Source: Euglena gracilis
Lineage: Eukaryota > Euglenida > Euglenophyceae > Euglenales
Assembly (NCBI GenBank): GCA_039621445.1
Contig: CP154956.1
Location: 42,308,437-42,372,436, forward strand
Direction of reading: 5' to 3'
Length of the DNA stretch: 64,000 nt
In this document: in pieces, positions 48,236-59,055 of the stretch
How the letters are laid out: each line of letters opens with the position of its first letter
How positions within the stretch are numbered: position 1 is the first letter of the stretch
Made by a program: the position numbers and the translations under genes
Notes under the pieces: generated by a model
The model's database searches: none
What the model saw: the letters and a program-made list of their open reading frames with translations, nothing else
Told to the model about the DNA's origin: nothing

Positions 48236-49435
48236 GGATTTTACACGGGTGGGGGGGGGGCAGAAAAACGGGTCCGACTAACGTTGCAAGGGAGGGGGTG
48301 TCGGCTGCCGCTGGCGTGGGCAGCCAAAAAAAATCCCAAAAACACCCAAAAACCCCCAGTAGGGACAACCCAAGCCAATCAACCGCCACGCGAAAGGAAT
48401 GGGAAACCATTGAAAAATCAGTGCAAGAAATACTTGGAGTCATTTTGGAGGCTCTGTCTCACAGAAATGTCACTTTGTGTTGCTTTCTTTTGGGGGAGAC
48501 CTGTTACGAAACAAATGGGATAGATTCATACGCATAAACATCAGAGCACGGATGGAAGAGTCATCCAGCTAAGCGCGCAAGTCGCTATGCAGGAGACTCT
48601 GGTAAGAAAAACTGCGCTCAACGCAAGCACCAAGGCTGAAAAGTGCAATTGCAACTTTGACCAAAATCGGCACATGCAAAGCAACCCCCTCCCAAAATTG
48701 GTTGCCATAACGAAAGCAAAGCTGTGCAGGGAAAAGATCCTGAAAGGAAAAAAATTATTTTTAAAGAAAAACATAATTTTCAAGGGAAATGAAGCGTTTG
48801 TTGGTCATCATAATGCTAGGAACCCAAAGGGGGCATTACACCTAGCGTCCGAAATGCTTGCCCATGGCTGATAAATATTTGCCCAATCCAGTCAAAATTT
48901 TCGCCCAGCGCCCACAAAAAAATTTGCCCAGATCTGTCAAAAAATTTTGCACCGCGCCGCCAAAAATATTTGCACTTGCTCAAAAAATATTTGCCCTCCG
49001 TCATTTTATTTTTGCACAATGAAAAAAAGTGTTGCACTGGACAACGGAAAAAGATCCACGCCGTTTGAATGTCTCAAGACGCATAAAACATACCAAAAAA
49101 AAACATAAACAACCTAAACTTACCAAAAATATTTGAAAATTTTGGGGTTTTGATGCAAGCTGTCCACACATGCGGTGTTTTTCTTTGCCAAAAAATCATC
49201 ACACTGCATCACGTCGCTATGTCTCTCCTTTCTAACATTGAGCGTAACAAACACTCAATGCGCTTCTTTGAGCAGTGGATTTGTAAGGTCAAGATTTTTC
49301 ACAACTCCAAAACCAGAAATTGGTATTTGGAAATGTCCAGGAACTCCTGTCTTTGATTTTTCTCAATACCACATGTTGGCGTTGGACTTTTATTGTCCAT
49401 TAACAGCGAATTGTATTTGGTAAACAGCTCAAAAA
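48236..49435. other. Non-coding stretch with AAATATTTGC words
   Basis: Around 48860-49030 a loose series of AAATATTTGCCC, AAAATTTTGC and AAATATTTGC words recalls repeat R2. No gene is supported. Confidence 0.4.
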
Positions 49436-49890
49436 GCTTGAAACGAACCAATGTAACCTGTTTGTCAAAGGTTGGAATGCAGTGGGACAAATTCTGAGGT
49501 CAATCGGCTTTTGCAGCAATGACATTTCCGCTTCAAACTATTCATTTCCGCATTCTGAACCATTTTGGTTGGTTTTGGGGAGCTCCAACAAAATCATTAT
49601 AAGAGGCAGACCTCATGCCCGAAGTCTGGCGTCTTAGACGCAGACTCTGTCCTAAGTCCCTGCTCCTTAGATGCGGACTTAGGGCGATTGTGCAAAACAC
49701 CCGATCCGTGTGCAAAAATTCTCGGAACGTAGGCAAATATTTTTGAGATAAAGTGCCAAACATTTTTGAGATAACGTACGAACAAATTTTTAACATGTGC
49801 AAACATTTTTGAGATAAAGTGCAAAAATATTGACCAAAAGTGCAAATAAATACGGTGTGAAGTGCGAAAGAATCGGGCGTTAGGTGTAAT
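49436..49890. repeat. Dispersed repeats R1 and R2, copy 2, joined
   Basis: R1 (49436-49551) runs directly into R2 (49553-49890). The first copies are separated by about 4 kb (42183 and 46444), so R1 and R2 may be parts of one larger element that is split or incomplete elsewhere. Confidence 0.9.
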
Positions 49891-50334
49891 CGTTCGGTAA
49901 TCGTTCGCCACCCCCCGATTAAGCAGCATTAATCGTTCAGTGCCGTCGATTAAGATTAATCGTCCAACCTTACCACTCAACACCTGAACTCAAAGGTACT
50001 CGCCTACCCTCTCAGGTCTCAAGGTTTGTTGTGCTTTGCTGTTTGATCCTAAGTAGGTGGGTTGGTTTTGTATTTGTTTAGCTTTTGGACCGGAAACTGA
50101 GAAATGGGAAAACAACAAAAATGGCAAAAAAACGATCCTACGCGGGGCAACTAGGGACCCCGGGTCGGGGGGGGGGGGGGGCACACCTCACCCCCTTTAC
50201 CGCCTGTTGACATGTTTGAAAACGGGCCCAATTTCACAAGAGACCTGGCCTGAGCCCACCAGGGCCAGAAAAAAGTGGTTGCAGCCCCGGCAGCCCCCAG
50301 AGGGCGAGGGTCCTCCCTAACCCCCAACACCCCC
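49891..50334. other. Non-coding stretch with ATTAATCG words
   Basis: TAATCGTTCG, CGATTAAG and GATTAATCG words cluster at 49887-49975 and recur at 54420-54515. A C/G-run fragment follows near 50165. Confidence 0.4.
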
Positions 50335-50590
50335 TTTCACGCTTTGAAGCCAAATTCCATCAATGGTCTCACCAAACGTTTTTTGTTGCAGCAGGGTGTC
50401 CCTGCCCTGTATAGGGCACACAGCACAAGAGGTGCAGGTGTCACTTTCTTCAAATCTTTGGGTTTAGATTTGGAAGAAGTGTGCCAAATAGGCAAGTGGA
50501 AAGATTTGTTTTACGTCCCACTATTTGCGCATCAATGCCCCCAAAAAGGCAAATCTGGTGCACAGAATCTCACCCAACCGAAGTGCATGA
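50335..50590 (+). pseudogene. Tyrosine recombinase fragment (catalytic C-terminal part)
   Basis: The frame includes INGLTKRFLLQQGVPALYR, then AHSTRGAGVTFFKSLGLDLE and VCQIGKWKDLFYV. HSTR matches the H-x-x-R motif, the following amphipathic helix and G-K-W fit the second His/Trp region, and a Tyr follows. Such recombinases occur in DIRS/Ngaro retrotransposons and Crypton elements. The upstream arginine motif and core-binding domain are missing, so this is a remnant. The frame continues as unrelated low-complexity sequence. Confidence 0.65.
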
Positions 50591-51131
50591 AGGTAATCTG
50601 TTTTCGCCCGCCAAGGAATGGCGACACCTGTGGCTCCGCACTTTTGCCCTTGTGGGGCCATGGTATTCAAAGAAGGAACACGCAAGCTCCTCCAGAAATA
50701 AGTTTTCCCATCATAACCCAGAGACACATTCAGCAAGCACATGCGATTGATAGTTCCTCCATCCACAAGCATAAAAACATTCTGCCCTTGAAACCTAAAA
50801 AGGTGCATTTGCATTTACACGGGCTGCAAAAAGGCAGAATTACCTTCGCAAAAGGACCAGTGCTGGCAAAAAAACGTGATTTTTTTAAGAAAAAACGTGT
50901 CTTTTTGGGAAAAAAAAACACCATAAAAACCTTTTTTTTAAAAAATGGATTTTTTTTTGAAAACACATTATTTGCCCCCCCCACCTCTTGGCATGGGTTT
51001 TGCAACTGAGGTTCCTTCATCGCCGGCCAACTTCTGCAAAGCAAATCAAGAACTCCCATTTTTGAAGACCACTCAGTCTGACGGTCTTGGATGAAGCGGA
51101 AACAAAATGCAACAGCTACTCGTCTTCACCA
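50591..51131. other. No gene supported
   Basis: Runs of T and A near 50870-50965 and no repeat I could match. It may be decayed downstream sequence of the recombinase element. Confidence 0.35.
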
Positions 51132-51300
51132 TCACTGAGACTGGTCGGAGTTCAGAGAGCGGTAGAGGAAGGTTAGTTTGCCAGCCTTTTCTACACCCAA
51201 TTTTGTCCTCCTTTGCCCATAGACATGACCCATTGTGGAAAAATTACGCTCCAAATTCGTAGTGGAAGCCAAGCAACCCGAAAGATGTAGGGCCAAGGTG
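51132..51300 (-). pseudogene. hAT transposase C-terminal dimerisation fragment
   Basis: Before a stop the minus frame reads ALHLSGCLASTTNLERNFST, then MGHVYGQRRTKLGVEKAGK and LTFLYRSL. The pattern S-T-x-x-x-E-R-x-F-S-x-x-G followed by R-x-x-L-x-x-E-K matches the conserved C-terminal hAT dimerisation region. Upstream (51300-51700) no continuous transposase frame was found. The fragment lies 560 bp from a hAT-type non-autonomous element (51863-52388). Confidence 0.7.
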
Positions 51301-51862
51301 CAGGTCAGAAACACCATGAGCCCCACCCCTCCTGTACCCATGCTTCTAAATGAGCGGGGGGTCTGGAACCTCCCCTCCTGCCGAGACCGAGAGGTCCAGT
51401 CCATCCACAACACCACAGCACTTTTGCATCTCTCCACTGAGATCTCCCCCTCCAAATTAAGGGGGGGGGCATTGAACACCACTGGGTGGGGAGGTGGGGG
51501 GTTGCTTTGTGCACTCCTGTTCCTGGCTCCTCGCCAGAGTGTGGGTAAGTTGCACAACTGATACATACGAAGGTTGGTGCACGAGGGGATTGAGCACTTG
51601 GCTGGGTGTATGGTGGAGGTTGGTATGAAACACCTCTTACACCCAAATAACAACATCCCACTTTTTTCGCACTATGCGGTGCGATCGATTGATACTTTTC
51701 CAATTGAAGTGGACCAAGGCAAAGGCTGTTTTCAACCCAAATATAAGGATGCTGTTGTCAAGTTCCAATGTGTTGTCTCATAATCGGCAGCGTTTTTTTT
51801 TGGACGCCTTTTTTGTTTTGTTCTTAATTTTGACAATGTTCTTTAAAAAAATCGCCCACATG

Positions 51863-52388
51863 CAGGGAATTTCTTAAGGACCCCCTCCGGGGGGGTCCAG
51901 CCTCCGGCTGGCAAAAAGGCTGCTGGCTAGATTTGAGCTGCTGGCTGGACCCCCCCCCCGGGGGGTGGGGGGGAGGGGGGGTCCGGGGCTGGAGCAGGCT
52001 GGGCTGGGCTGGGTCGAGGAAAAACAAAATTTTCTAACACATTTTTGCCATTTTCGACATTTTGATGGGTGGAGCTAGATCAAGGCTGGGGGGCTGCGAT
52101 GGAGGGGCTGTGATGAGGGGGAAAAATGTAGGGATAAGTGAGCTGGACAGCCCAGTTGGCTGGCCAGCCTGCGGCCGGCTGGGCCGGCCTTCGGCCGGCT
52201 GGCCCGGCCTCCGGCCGGGCTGGACCCAACTTTATTTCAGTCGACCCCCCGGGGGGGGCTCCCAGCCCCCCCCCCCCCCCCCGGGGGGGGCCCCCCACCC
52301 GAATTTGGGCTGCTGGCTGGATTTGAGCTGCTGGCTGGCTGGACCCCCCCCGGGGGGTAGGGTACCCTCCGGCTTAAGAAATTCCCTG
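51863..52388. mobile_element. hAT-type non-autonomous element, copy 2 (inverted)
   Basis: The same 16-bp ends as 7050-7520 (CAGGGAATTTCTTAAG) enclose a related interior read on the other strand. Flanking octamers CCCACATG and CCTAAAAG do not form a clear target duplication. A GGCCGGCC-TTC hairpin lies at about 52181-52200. Confidence 0.8.
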
Positions 52389-52977
52389 CCTAAAAGGTTT
52401 TGCGCAAGAAATTTTTTCGAATGCATATTTTCGACCATTTTTGGCGACTTTTGGGTCATTTCTGCCAAAAAAAATTTCCACAAAAATGAAAAAGTCATAA
52501 AATTGCATTTTTTTTGCAGCCCAACCACAATACCAAAGTGGCCCTCAACCTGTGGGGAAAAAAAACTGGCACAAAACTGCCCACTTGTGTCGACTCCGTC
52601 AAAAAGAGAAATGAAACAAGGACAAGTTCGCTCTCCGAGTCCAAACCCCAGCCTGTTCAATTCTTTTCTTTTTAAAATGTCTCAGAATCCCAGCTGATGC
52701 AGGAAAAAAAAAGTGGCAAAGCCCCCTCAGAAAAAAAAAAGAGTCATGAAAGAGCCTCCCCTTGCAGGAAACAAATTGTGGAGAGACCCGCGTCTGCAGC
52801 AGCAAACAGTGACAACAGGACGGCCTCCTGAACCAGAAAGGATATCACGGGAATTGAACAATGATCCCCATTCTGGCACCTAAATGCTGATTACGATGGG
52901 CAGATTTCAATGCCTTCAATGCTTTGAAAAGGCAATAAAACAACAAAAATCAAGGCAAACAAACACAAACCAATTGT
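52389..52977. other. No feature recognised
   Basis: AT-rich and short-run DNA with no supported gene or repeat. Confidence 0.35.
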
Positions 52978-53505
52978 TCATAGCATCAGGGTTTTCCAAG
53001 CTGACCCAGAACCTGAATTAAACAGGGGTTTGACAGGTGAAGCCACAGCCTCAGGACAGGGTTTTTCCACAGGAGAACCCAGAACCTGCTTCAAAAAACC
53101 CATTAAGAAGAACTTCTCGACAGTTTCAATTGAAAGTTTCACCACTGAACCACGAACCTGCAAAAAGATATCGATGGAGGCAAACCACAGAACAGGACAG
53201 ACCTTCTGAGATATGTTCATTGTCAAGGCAGACATCAGGCATCAACTCACAAGTAAATTCTGCAACAATTTTAGACATTTTGCCACCTGACAACTTCTCA
53301 AACCTCAAAACGCTAGTGCCTGAGCAAGGCGGCATTTGTATCCTTCAGTAGCACACAGTCCGTCGTGCTCCTTCGCAGTTTGTGCCTCCGCCTCCAAGGA
53401 ACCCACTGCATTCAAGGAGGCTTGTGCATTTCTCTGAAGAAAAAAATCAAAGGTGTGCGGTGGTACCTTTGGCAACAGCCCAAGGATCACATCCACAAAG
53501 TTCAA
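52978..53505 (-). CDS. Candidate small multi-exon gene, unknown function
   Basis: The last exon follows a strong acceptor (ATCTTTTTGCAG, about 53158) and reads VRGSVVKLSIETVEKFFLMG, then FLKQVLGSPVEKPC to a stop at 52978. Upstream, a segment ending at donor AAG/GTCTGT (about 53205) reads KMSKIVAEFTCELMPDVCLD. A further frame (53310-53505) reads MNFVDVILGLLPKVPPHTF. The joins are not resolved and the plus strand is also open, so this is tentative. Confidence 0.35.
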
Positions 53506-53849
53506 TTAGGAATACCTCGCCACGATCCCAATCGCGATCATTTTGTACCAAAGACGTGCAGTGCACACTTTTTTCGAATACTGTGCCTGCTCGAACAGAG
53601 AAATATCGACAAGAGGGTGGTTCGGCATCAGAATTTCTTGACTTTAGTACGTTCTACTTTTGGAGACCACCGGTAAGGCGCTTTTGTTCGCCTGAATCCT
53701 TGGCCTCCGGGTCCACCGACCATTGTGTACGCAGGCCAACAACCTGCACCAATGGGTTCTCCGTTGCGACAGAGAAAATTGCAGGACTGAACGGAACCAA
53801 AGTTTGGCAGGCAAATCTTTTTCAACTGTTGTGTCACGTTTTGTAAAAA

Positions 53850-54150
53850 TCCCATGGTGAAAATCGGTCACACTGTGGATGCGTGGCACGATAAGGAAAA
53901 GGTTCGGATCCAAGTTTGGAACAGTGTGAGCCGCTGCTGGTGCTTTTTCAGGCACCAAAATCGGGCGGGCTCCCATGCGTTCGACGTGGGTGACAGGGTG
54001 GGTGCTGAATGGGGGGAAATACCATGGTGAAAATCGGTCACAATGTGGATGCGAGGCACAATAGGGAAAAGGTCCAAGTTTGGAAGTGTGAGTTACTGTT
54101 GGTATTTTTTTAAAGCACAAAAATAGCTCCTGGGTGACGGGGTGGGTGAT
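53850..54150. repeat. Two-unit direct repeat of about 165 bp
   Basis: CCATGGTGAAAATCGGTCACA and the following GGATGCG-x-GGCAC and GTCCAAGTTTGGAA words occur at about 53855 and 54020, with substitutions and a deletion in the second unit. Confidence 0.85.
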
Positions 54151-54825
54151 GGATAGTGTGTTGGAGAGGGGGGACGTGCAATAATTGCTTGAATCCCTGA
54201 CGTGTTAGTGGCGGGGGGGGGGGTGCCAAACGGTGACTAGTCGGCCAACTTCCCAACTGGTCAGCCGACTAGGCCTAGTGGAACCCCAGCAAATTCAAGG
54301 AAGAAAGTCACTTGAGAATTGCAGAAAGAATTGGACAAAGACAAACAAAGAATTGAGAATTACAATTTCAAACAAACCAAGGCATTGATTTCCACATTAT
54401 TTTGCCCACTCATAAGGTTGTTTCGATTAATCGATTGTTTGATAAATCGTTCGCCACCCCTTGATTAATCGTTCATTCGGCCAGGGATTGATTAATCGAA
54501 ATAATCAGTCTTCCCAACGGTAACCAGTCGGCGAGACGGGTAGGGGGGGGGGGGCTGACTACCTGCTCTAATGTACTAATGGGTCAGTATTGCCGACTTT
54601 TGAGCCCCCCTCTGAAAAAACTTTTGTCCAAATCACCTCAACACCACTCAAAACCCACCCAAATGGCTCCAGAACCCCCAATCGGCGGTGAATGTGCAAA
54701 AACTTGGAGGGAAATGCCCATTTTGGGCCACTTTTGGCAAAATAACACCTCTCCCCATTGGATTTTCAATATGATGTCAAAATTTTCGTACGGAAAGGAG
54801 TTTAGCCTTCCAAGTATGTTGCCAA
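54151..54825. other. Non-coding stretch with short self-complementary words
   Basis: CGACTAG/CTAGTCG words (54230-54290) and ATTAATCG words (54420-54515). Near 54798-54835 an inverted copy of the ATGTTGGCAACATACTTGG word of 57446-57682 adjoins a TATA repeat. No gene. Confidence 0.4.
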
Positions 54826-54860
54826 CATCTATATATACATATATATATATATGTATATGT

Positions 54861-54894
<34 letters not shown>

Positions 54895-55032
54895 GTAGAT
54901 GTGTGTGTATATATACATATATACATAGATATATGTACATATATGTATATGCATATATACATAGATATATGTACATATATGTATATACATATATATTCAT
55001 ATTATATATCTATTTTTGTATATACATATATG
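54826..55032. repeat. TATACATA / CACA microsatellite
   Basis: About 200 bp of ATATACAT-type repeat with a CA run. Tyrosine/isoleucine frames are artefacts. Similar tracts (55610-55700, 56188-56305, 57890-57955) border several elements of this region. Confidence 0.9.
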
Positions 55033-55040
55033 GATATACA

Positions 55041-55165
55041 TAGACAAGGTTCCTGGGCTGTTTTTAAACAACTTGTTTAAAACAGTTTTTTTCCCCTATT
55101 TGTAGAATTTTATTCAAAAAAACTACCCCTTTTCAAAACAAAAAACCGTTTTTAAACCGTTGGTA
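55041..55165. mobile_element. ACAAGGTTCC element, partial copy
   Basis: It starts AGACAAGGTTCCTGGGCTG and runs through TTTAAACAACTTGTTTAAA to AAACCG, matching the right half of 57690-57884 in inverted orientation. A third partial copy lies at 56307-56395. Confidence 0.7.
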
Positions 55166-55173
55166 TATATGTA

Positions 55174-55397
55174 TGGCAGCTCCCAACTATAGGGCCCCCC
55201 CCAAAAAAATTTTTTTTGCGTTAATGATGGAATAGGGTTAGGTGCGCGACTTAGGCTTAGGGTTAGGCCTAACTTATAGGCGGGTGTTAGGTGTACAAGT
55301 TAGGCCTAACCCTAAGCCTAAGTCGCGCACCTAACCCTATTCCATCATTAACGCAAAAAAACGATTTTGGGGGGGGGCCTATAGTTGGGAGCTGCCA
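55174..55397. mobile_element. Fold-back element with TTAGGG-like core, copy 2
   Basis: A near-perfect palindrome with arms of about 100 bp. The ends TGGCAGCTCCCAACTATAGG mirror exactly. The arms run through a C/G run, GCGTTAATGATGGAATAGGG and GGCTTAGGGTTAGGCC to a centre near 55285. It is flanked on both sides by TATA microsatellite. Same family as 20678-20955. Confidence 0.9.
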
Positions 55398-55409
55398 TAT
55401 GTATATATA

Positions 55410-55608
55410 CCACCCCCCCCTTTATTTGAGCACACCCACGGGCCAACGGACCCCCCAAATGCTCAAATAAGGGGGGGGTCAAATAAGGGGGGGTCAAAAA
55501 TTCCTTTAAAAAAAGGGCAAAAAAAATTTCGGCGCCTTCGGCGCATGAAAAAAAAATTCCCCCGGACCCAAATGCTCAATTAAGGGGGGGGTCAAATAAA
55601 GGGGGGGG
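55410..55608. mobile_element. TA-flanked tagged element, tag TTTATTTGAGC, copy 1
   Basis: TA-CCACCCCCCCC-TTTATTTGAG at the left faces TCAAATAAA-GGGGGGGG-TA at the right. Inside are further CTCAAATAAG words beside G runs, and a GGCGCC-TTC hairpin at about 55530. The interior is nearly the reverse complement of 58771-58968. Confidence 0.9.
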
Positions 55609-55697
55609 TATACATATACATATATACATATATACATATATACATATATTCATATATACATATATACATATATGCATGTATATATATGTATATATAT

Positions 55698-56180
55698 ACT
55701 ATAACATTTCGATTATTTTCTCCGGTGGAATATTTCCCCCCCCATTTTTCGCCCGAAAACAGGAAAATTGGACCTCGGTGATTATTTCCCCCCCAAATTT
55801 TCAGACGATCCGGATGGTAGACAAACTCAAAGCCAGTACACCACAGGCTGTGCTTGACTCACTTGCGGCGAGAACACAAATTGTTTATTTGCGTGTGCAC
55901 TTCTGCTGCAAACTGTGCATCCAGCTGTGCAGCAATGGCATCGACATCGGCAGCCGGAGTGTCGTCGTGACACTCGGCGTCAAGGCTGTCGTCAATGTCA
56001 ACCTCCTCCCCCTGCCCCCTGCCCAGAAAGTTGGTTAGATGAGGAAGCGGAGCCTGCAGGAGGTAAGACTGCCGGCGCCGCTGCCGCCGTCCGCTTTCCC
56101 CATGGCTTTGCCTCCCGGGCTATTATTCCCCCCCCCCAGTTTTCAGCTCCGTGGGGGGGAAATAATCAAAAACTGATAGT
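55698..56180. mobile_element. Tagged element, tag GATTATTTCCCCC
   Basis: Imperfect ends (ACTATAACATTTCGATTATTT against AAATAATCAAAAACTGATAGT) enclose GATTATTTCCCCCCC and its inverse. A plus-strand frame inside (55820-56038, with VDKLKASTPQAVLDSLAAR) is not recognisable. Confidence 0.6.
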
Positions 56181-56187
56181 ATGTATG

Positions 56188-56263
56188 TAGATATATATAT
56201 ATATATATGCGTGTGTGTGTATACATACATACATACATACATATATACATATATATAGATATA

Positions 56264-56299
<36 letters not shown>

Positions 56300-56305
56300 G
56301 ATCTA
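56188..56305. repeat. TACATACA microsatellite
   Basis: Runs of ATAT and CATACATA, followed directly by a partial ACAAGGTACCCGGGCTG element (56307-56395). Confidence 0.9.
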
Positions 56306-56395
56306 CATAGACAAGGTACCCGGGCTGTTTTTATCAAGGTTCCCATTTTTTTTTGTTTTAAAACGAAGCAAAAAAAAACTTTCATGAATAAAAAT

Positions 56396-57480
56396 GGAGG
56401 CGGAGTGGGGTTGTGTGGCCGGTGTGAGGCGTAATGGGTGGTTTGGCTTCGGGCAAGGTTTGCGGCCGGGGAGGTGTAGTTTTCACGATACCAGAAATAA
56501 GTCGTGAGGAGTAGCCTCCAGACAGCCAGGAAAGTTTCATCGTCCTGCATACTGGAGAGATGTCTCTCAAGGATGTCACACAGTTCAGACATCCACATAG
56601 GACCAGGTGGCAGGGAACAGAACGTGGTAAGGTTTTGTGAGGTCAGGGTTGCTGATAAAGATTCGAGTGTGGGGGCCGGTGTCTGTGAAGGTGATGAAAG
56701 TGCGGAGTCATGGCCAGTTCCCCCCCCCCCAGGACCCCCCCAGGACCCCTCCCCCCCAGGACCCCCCCAGGACCCCCCCCCCCAGGACCCCCCCAGGACC
56801 CCCAGGACCCCCCCATGACCCACCGGGCGCGGTACCCACAGGACCCACTGACCGTGGAGTTCCGGGCGCCTTCGACGTCCGCTACCGGGGGGGGCTACCC
56901 CCCCCCCCCCCCCCCGGACCCCCCCGGTCTTCAAAATAACCTCACCTTTTGAAGCAAAAATTTTGCCAAAAGTTGCGGGACCCCCTCAGGACCCCCCCAG
57001 GACTGAGTCCTGGGGGGGGGGGGAACTGGCCATAAGTGAAATTGCGGCGAGTTGACGTCTGAAGGCTTCCAGCTGGTCCTCTTGATAAGACCATTTGGGG
57101 GCGTCACCAGTCCATTCCAGTAAGGCCTGGGAGAAAAGTTCATATGCGGCCAATTATTGGACAGAGATTTCAAAATCAGGGGGTTGGCTAGGGTCCGGAA
57201 ACAGAGTTGCCCACCAACGGTCTCCCCAGGTTTTGCTGCGGATGATCAGGTTGGTTTTTTGTCGCGCCATGTCAGTTGGGTTTGCGGCCTGAATGAAGGT
57301 AGGGGCGGCGTCCTGCAGGAAGGCGTGGAAGGTGATTGGTGGCCCTGGGTTGGGTTCCCCACAGCACAGTAATGGCAGATGGAGATAAGAAGGGTTGTGG
57401 TGTAGAAGAGGGCCACATAGATTTCCCATGGTGCTGGTGGGGCAGGTATCCCATATTGGCAACATCTTCGGGGGCTAAGT
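56396..57480 (-). pseudogene. Gag-like retroelement gene, stopped and interrupted
   Basis: The minus strand reads QAANPTDMARQKTNLIIRSK, then TWGDRWWATLFPDPSQPP, an in-frame stop near 57155, then in the same frame AAYELFSQALLEWTGDAPKW and EDQLEAFRRQLAAISLM. At that point the element 56710-57033 intervenes. The frame resumes as TLESLSATLTSQNLTTF, MWMSELCDILERHLSSMQDD and FLAVWRLLLTTYFWYREN. The helical, Trp-containing peptides suit a capsid-like Gag. No protease, polymerase or zinc knuckle was seen on this strand. Confidence 0.5.
56710..57033. mobile_element. Tagged element, tag CAGGAC, inside a Gag-like gene
   Basis: ATGGCCAGTTCCCCCCCC plus CAGGAC at the left faces GTCCTGGGGG plus AACTGGCCAT at the right. 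The word CAGGACCCCC is repeated about ten times inside, and the right end carries CAGGACTGAGTCCTG. It splits the minus-strand coding region 56396-57480. Confidence 0.8.
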
Positions 57481-57682
57481 CGTTTTTGTGGCTCATTTTG
57501 GCATAGGCGGGGGGAGGGGTCCGCCCCCCGTCCCCCCGCAACACCCCCCTCAAAAAAGAAAATCCTTTCTATGTTGGCAACATACTTGGAGGGCTAAGTC
57601 CTTTTGTGCGAAATTTTGACATAGGCGGGGGGGCTCTGCCCCCCCCCCCGCAACACCCCCCTCAGATAACAAAATCCCCTTT
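57446..57682. repeat. Two-unit direct repeat of about 120 bp
   Basis: The units share TTGGCAACAT, GGGCTAAGTC, TTTTG, CATAGGCGGGGG and CGCAACACCCCCCTC. A fragment recurs inverted near 54798. Confidence 0.85.
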
Positions 57683-57689
57683 ATGTATA

Positions 57690-57884
57690 TCTATGTACAA
57701 GGTTCCTGTTTTTTTTGTTTTAAAACAAAGCAAAAAAAAACTTTCATGAATATAAAACGGTTTAAAAACGGTTTTTTGTTTTGAAAAAGGTGTTTTTTAA
57801 AAAAATAAAACACTACAAATAGGGGAGAAAAACAGTTTTAAACAACTTGTTTAAAAACAGCCCGGGAACCTTGTCTATGTACAT
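57690..57884. mobile_element. ACAAGGTTCC inverted-repeat element, full copy
   Basis: CTATGTACAAGGTTCC at the left faces GGAACCTTGTCTATGTAC at the right. The interior has mirrored AAAACGGTTT and TTTAAACAACTTG words and T/A runs. Partial copies at 55041 and 56307 match its halves. Confidence 0.75.
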
Positions 57885-58770
57885 ATTTGTATTTTTGTAT
57901 ACACACACATATGTATATATATGAGTGTGTGTGTGTGTGTATACATATATACAGATAGATATTGGGGGTGGGGCGGGACACGGGGGGGGACACGGGGGAA
58001 ACATGCCTCTTTTCGGGACCTTCCGGGACGAAATTTGTGACTTTTTGAGGGACCAAAAATTCATTTCACATTGACCCCGAGCCAAGCTCCAGGCCATCCT
58101 AGGTGAAAAAAAAAGGGATTGTGGGTGGGGGAAAATCAAATGGCCTTGAGAATCCATGAAAAACCGTGGAAAATGATGCCAAACAGCTAAAAATTCATGC
58201 TGTGTGTTGCCTTGGCCGCCTTCTAGGGACCCCCCTGAAGTGCGGGACACGGGGGGGGGGGGGGGAAACGGGGGGGGGGACACGGGGATCACACCCCCAT
58301 TGATATACAAAGACAACCCTGCATCCTTCTCAGCTGCAGACGCACTGCTTATGGGAGCAACCTCCCAAGAGAGACGGACACCACATGGCACAGCCACTTT
58401 TATATTCCAAGGCACTGAGTTTTATAAAACCAGAGACGGCACACTGTGGTCCACCGCCTCCCCCGCCCAAAGACTGCTTTAAATGTCTAGGCCAGCGTCA
58501 CTGGCACTGGCAATGCCCCAAACAGCCACAAAAACAATGACTCCCAGCCACAACCGCGACCCAGCTGCCCCCCTCCCAACCCACCCCCCCCCCCATTCTG
58601 CCCGCCACCACTGCCTCCACATGTCCCCTTTCCGACCTCCGCACTGCCACCGAACGCCTTACCCAACATCTTTCCACCACCAACTCATCTACCCAGCCCC
58701 TGCCTGGAAACGCCCTCCTTTGGCATCCCGATCCACCCTCCACACATACCTCTCCAGACTCAACGGCCTA

Positions 58771-58968
58771 CCCCCCCCCTTTATTTGACTCCCCCCTTAA
58801 TTGAGCATTTGGGCCGGGGAAATTTTTTTTTTCATGTGCCGAAGGTGCCGAATTTTTTTTGCCCTTTTTCTAAAGGAATTTTTGACCCCCCCTTATTTGA
58901 CCCCCCCCTTATTTGAGCATTTGGGGGGTCCGTTGGCCCGTGGGTGTGCTCAAATAAAGGGGGGGTGG
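58771..58968. mobile_element. TA-flanked tagged element, tag TTTATTTGA, copy 2
   Basis: CCCCCCCCC-TTTATTTGA faces GCTCAAATAAA-GGGGGGGTGG, with TA on both sides (58769-58770 and 58969-58970). It is the inverse-oriented partner of 55410-55608 and lies between two recombinase core-binding pieces. Confidence 0.9.
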
Positions 58969-59055
58969 TACTATCCTTCTGTGCCCACCACCCTCCCACA
59001 AATTGACCTCATGGGCCTGGTCCTGATCTACTTGGGACACCTCGCAGCCGACGGC

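Noticed and set aside
53365-53846. Plus-strand frames suggestive of a DNA-binding or transposase protein
   Set aside because: No motif could be identified, and the minus strand has better splice evidence.
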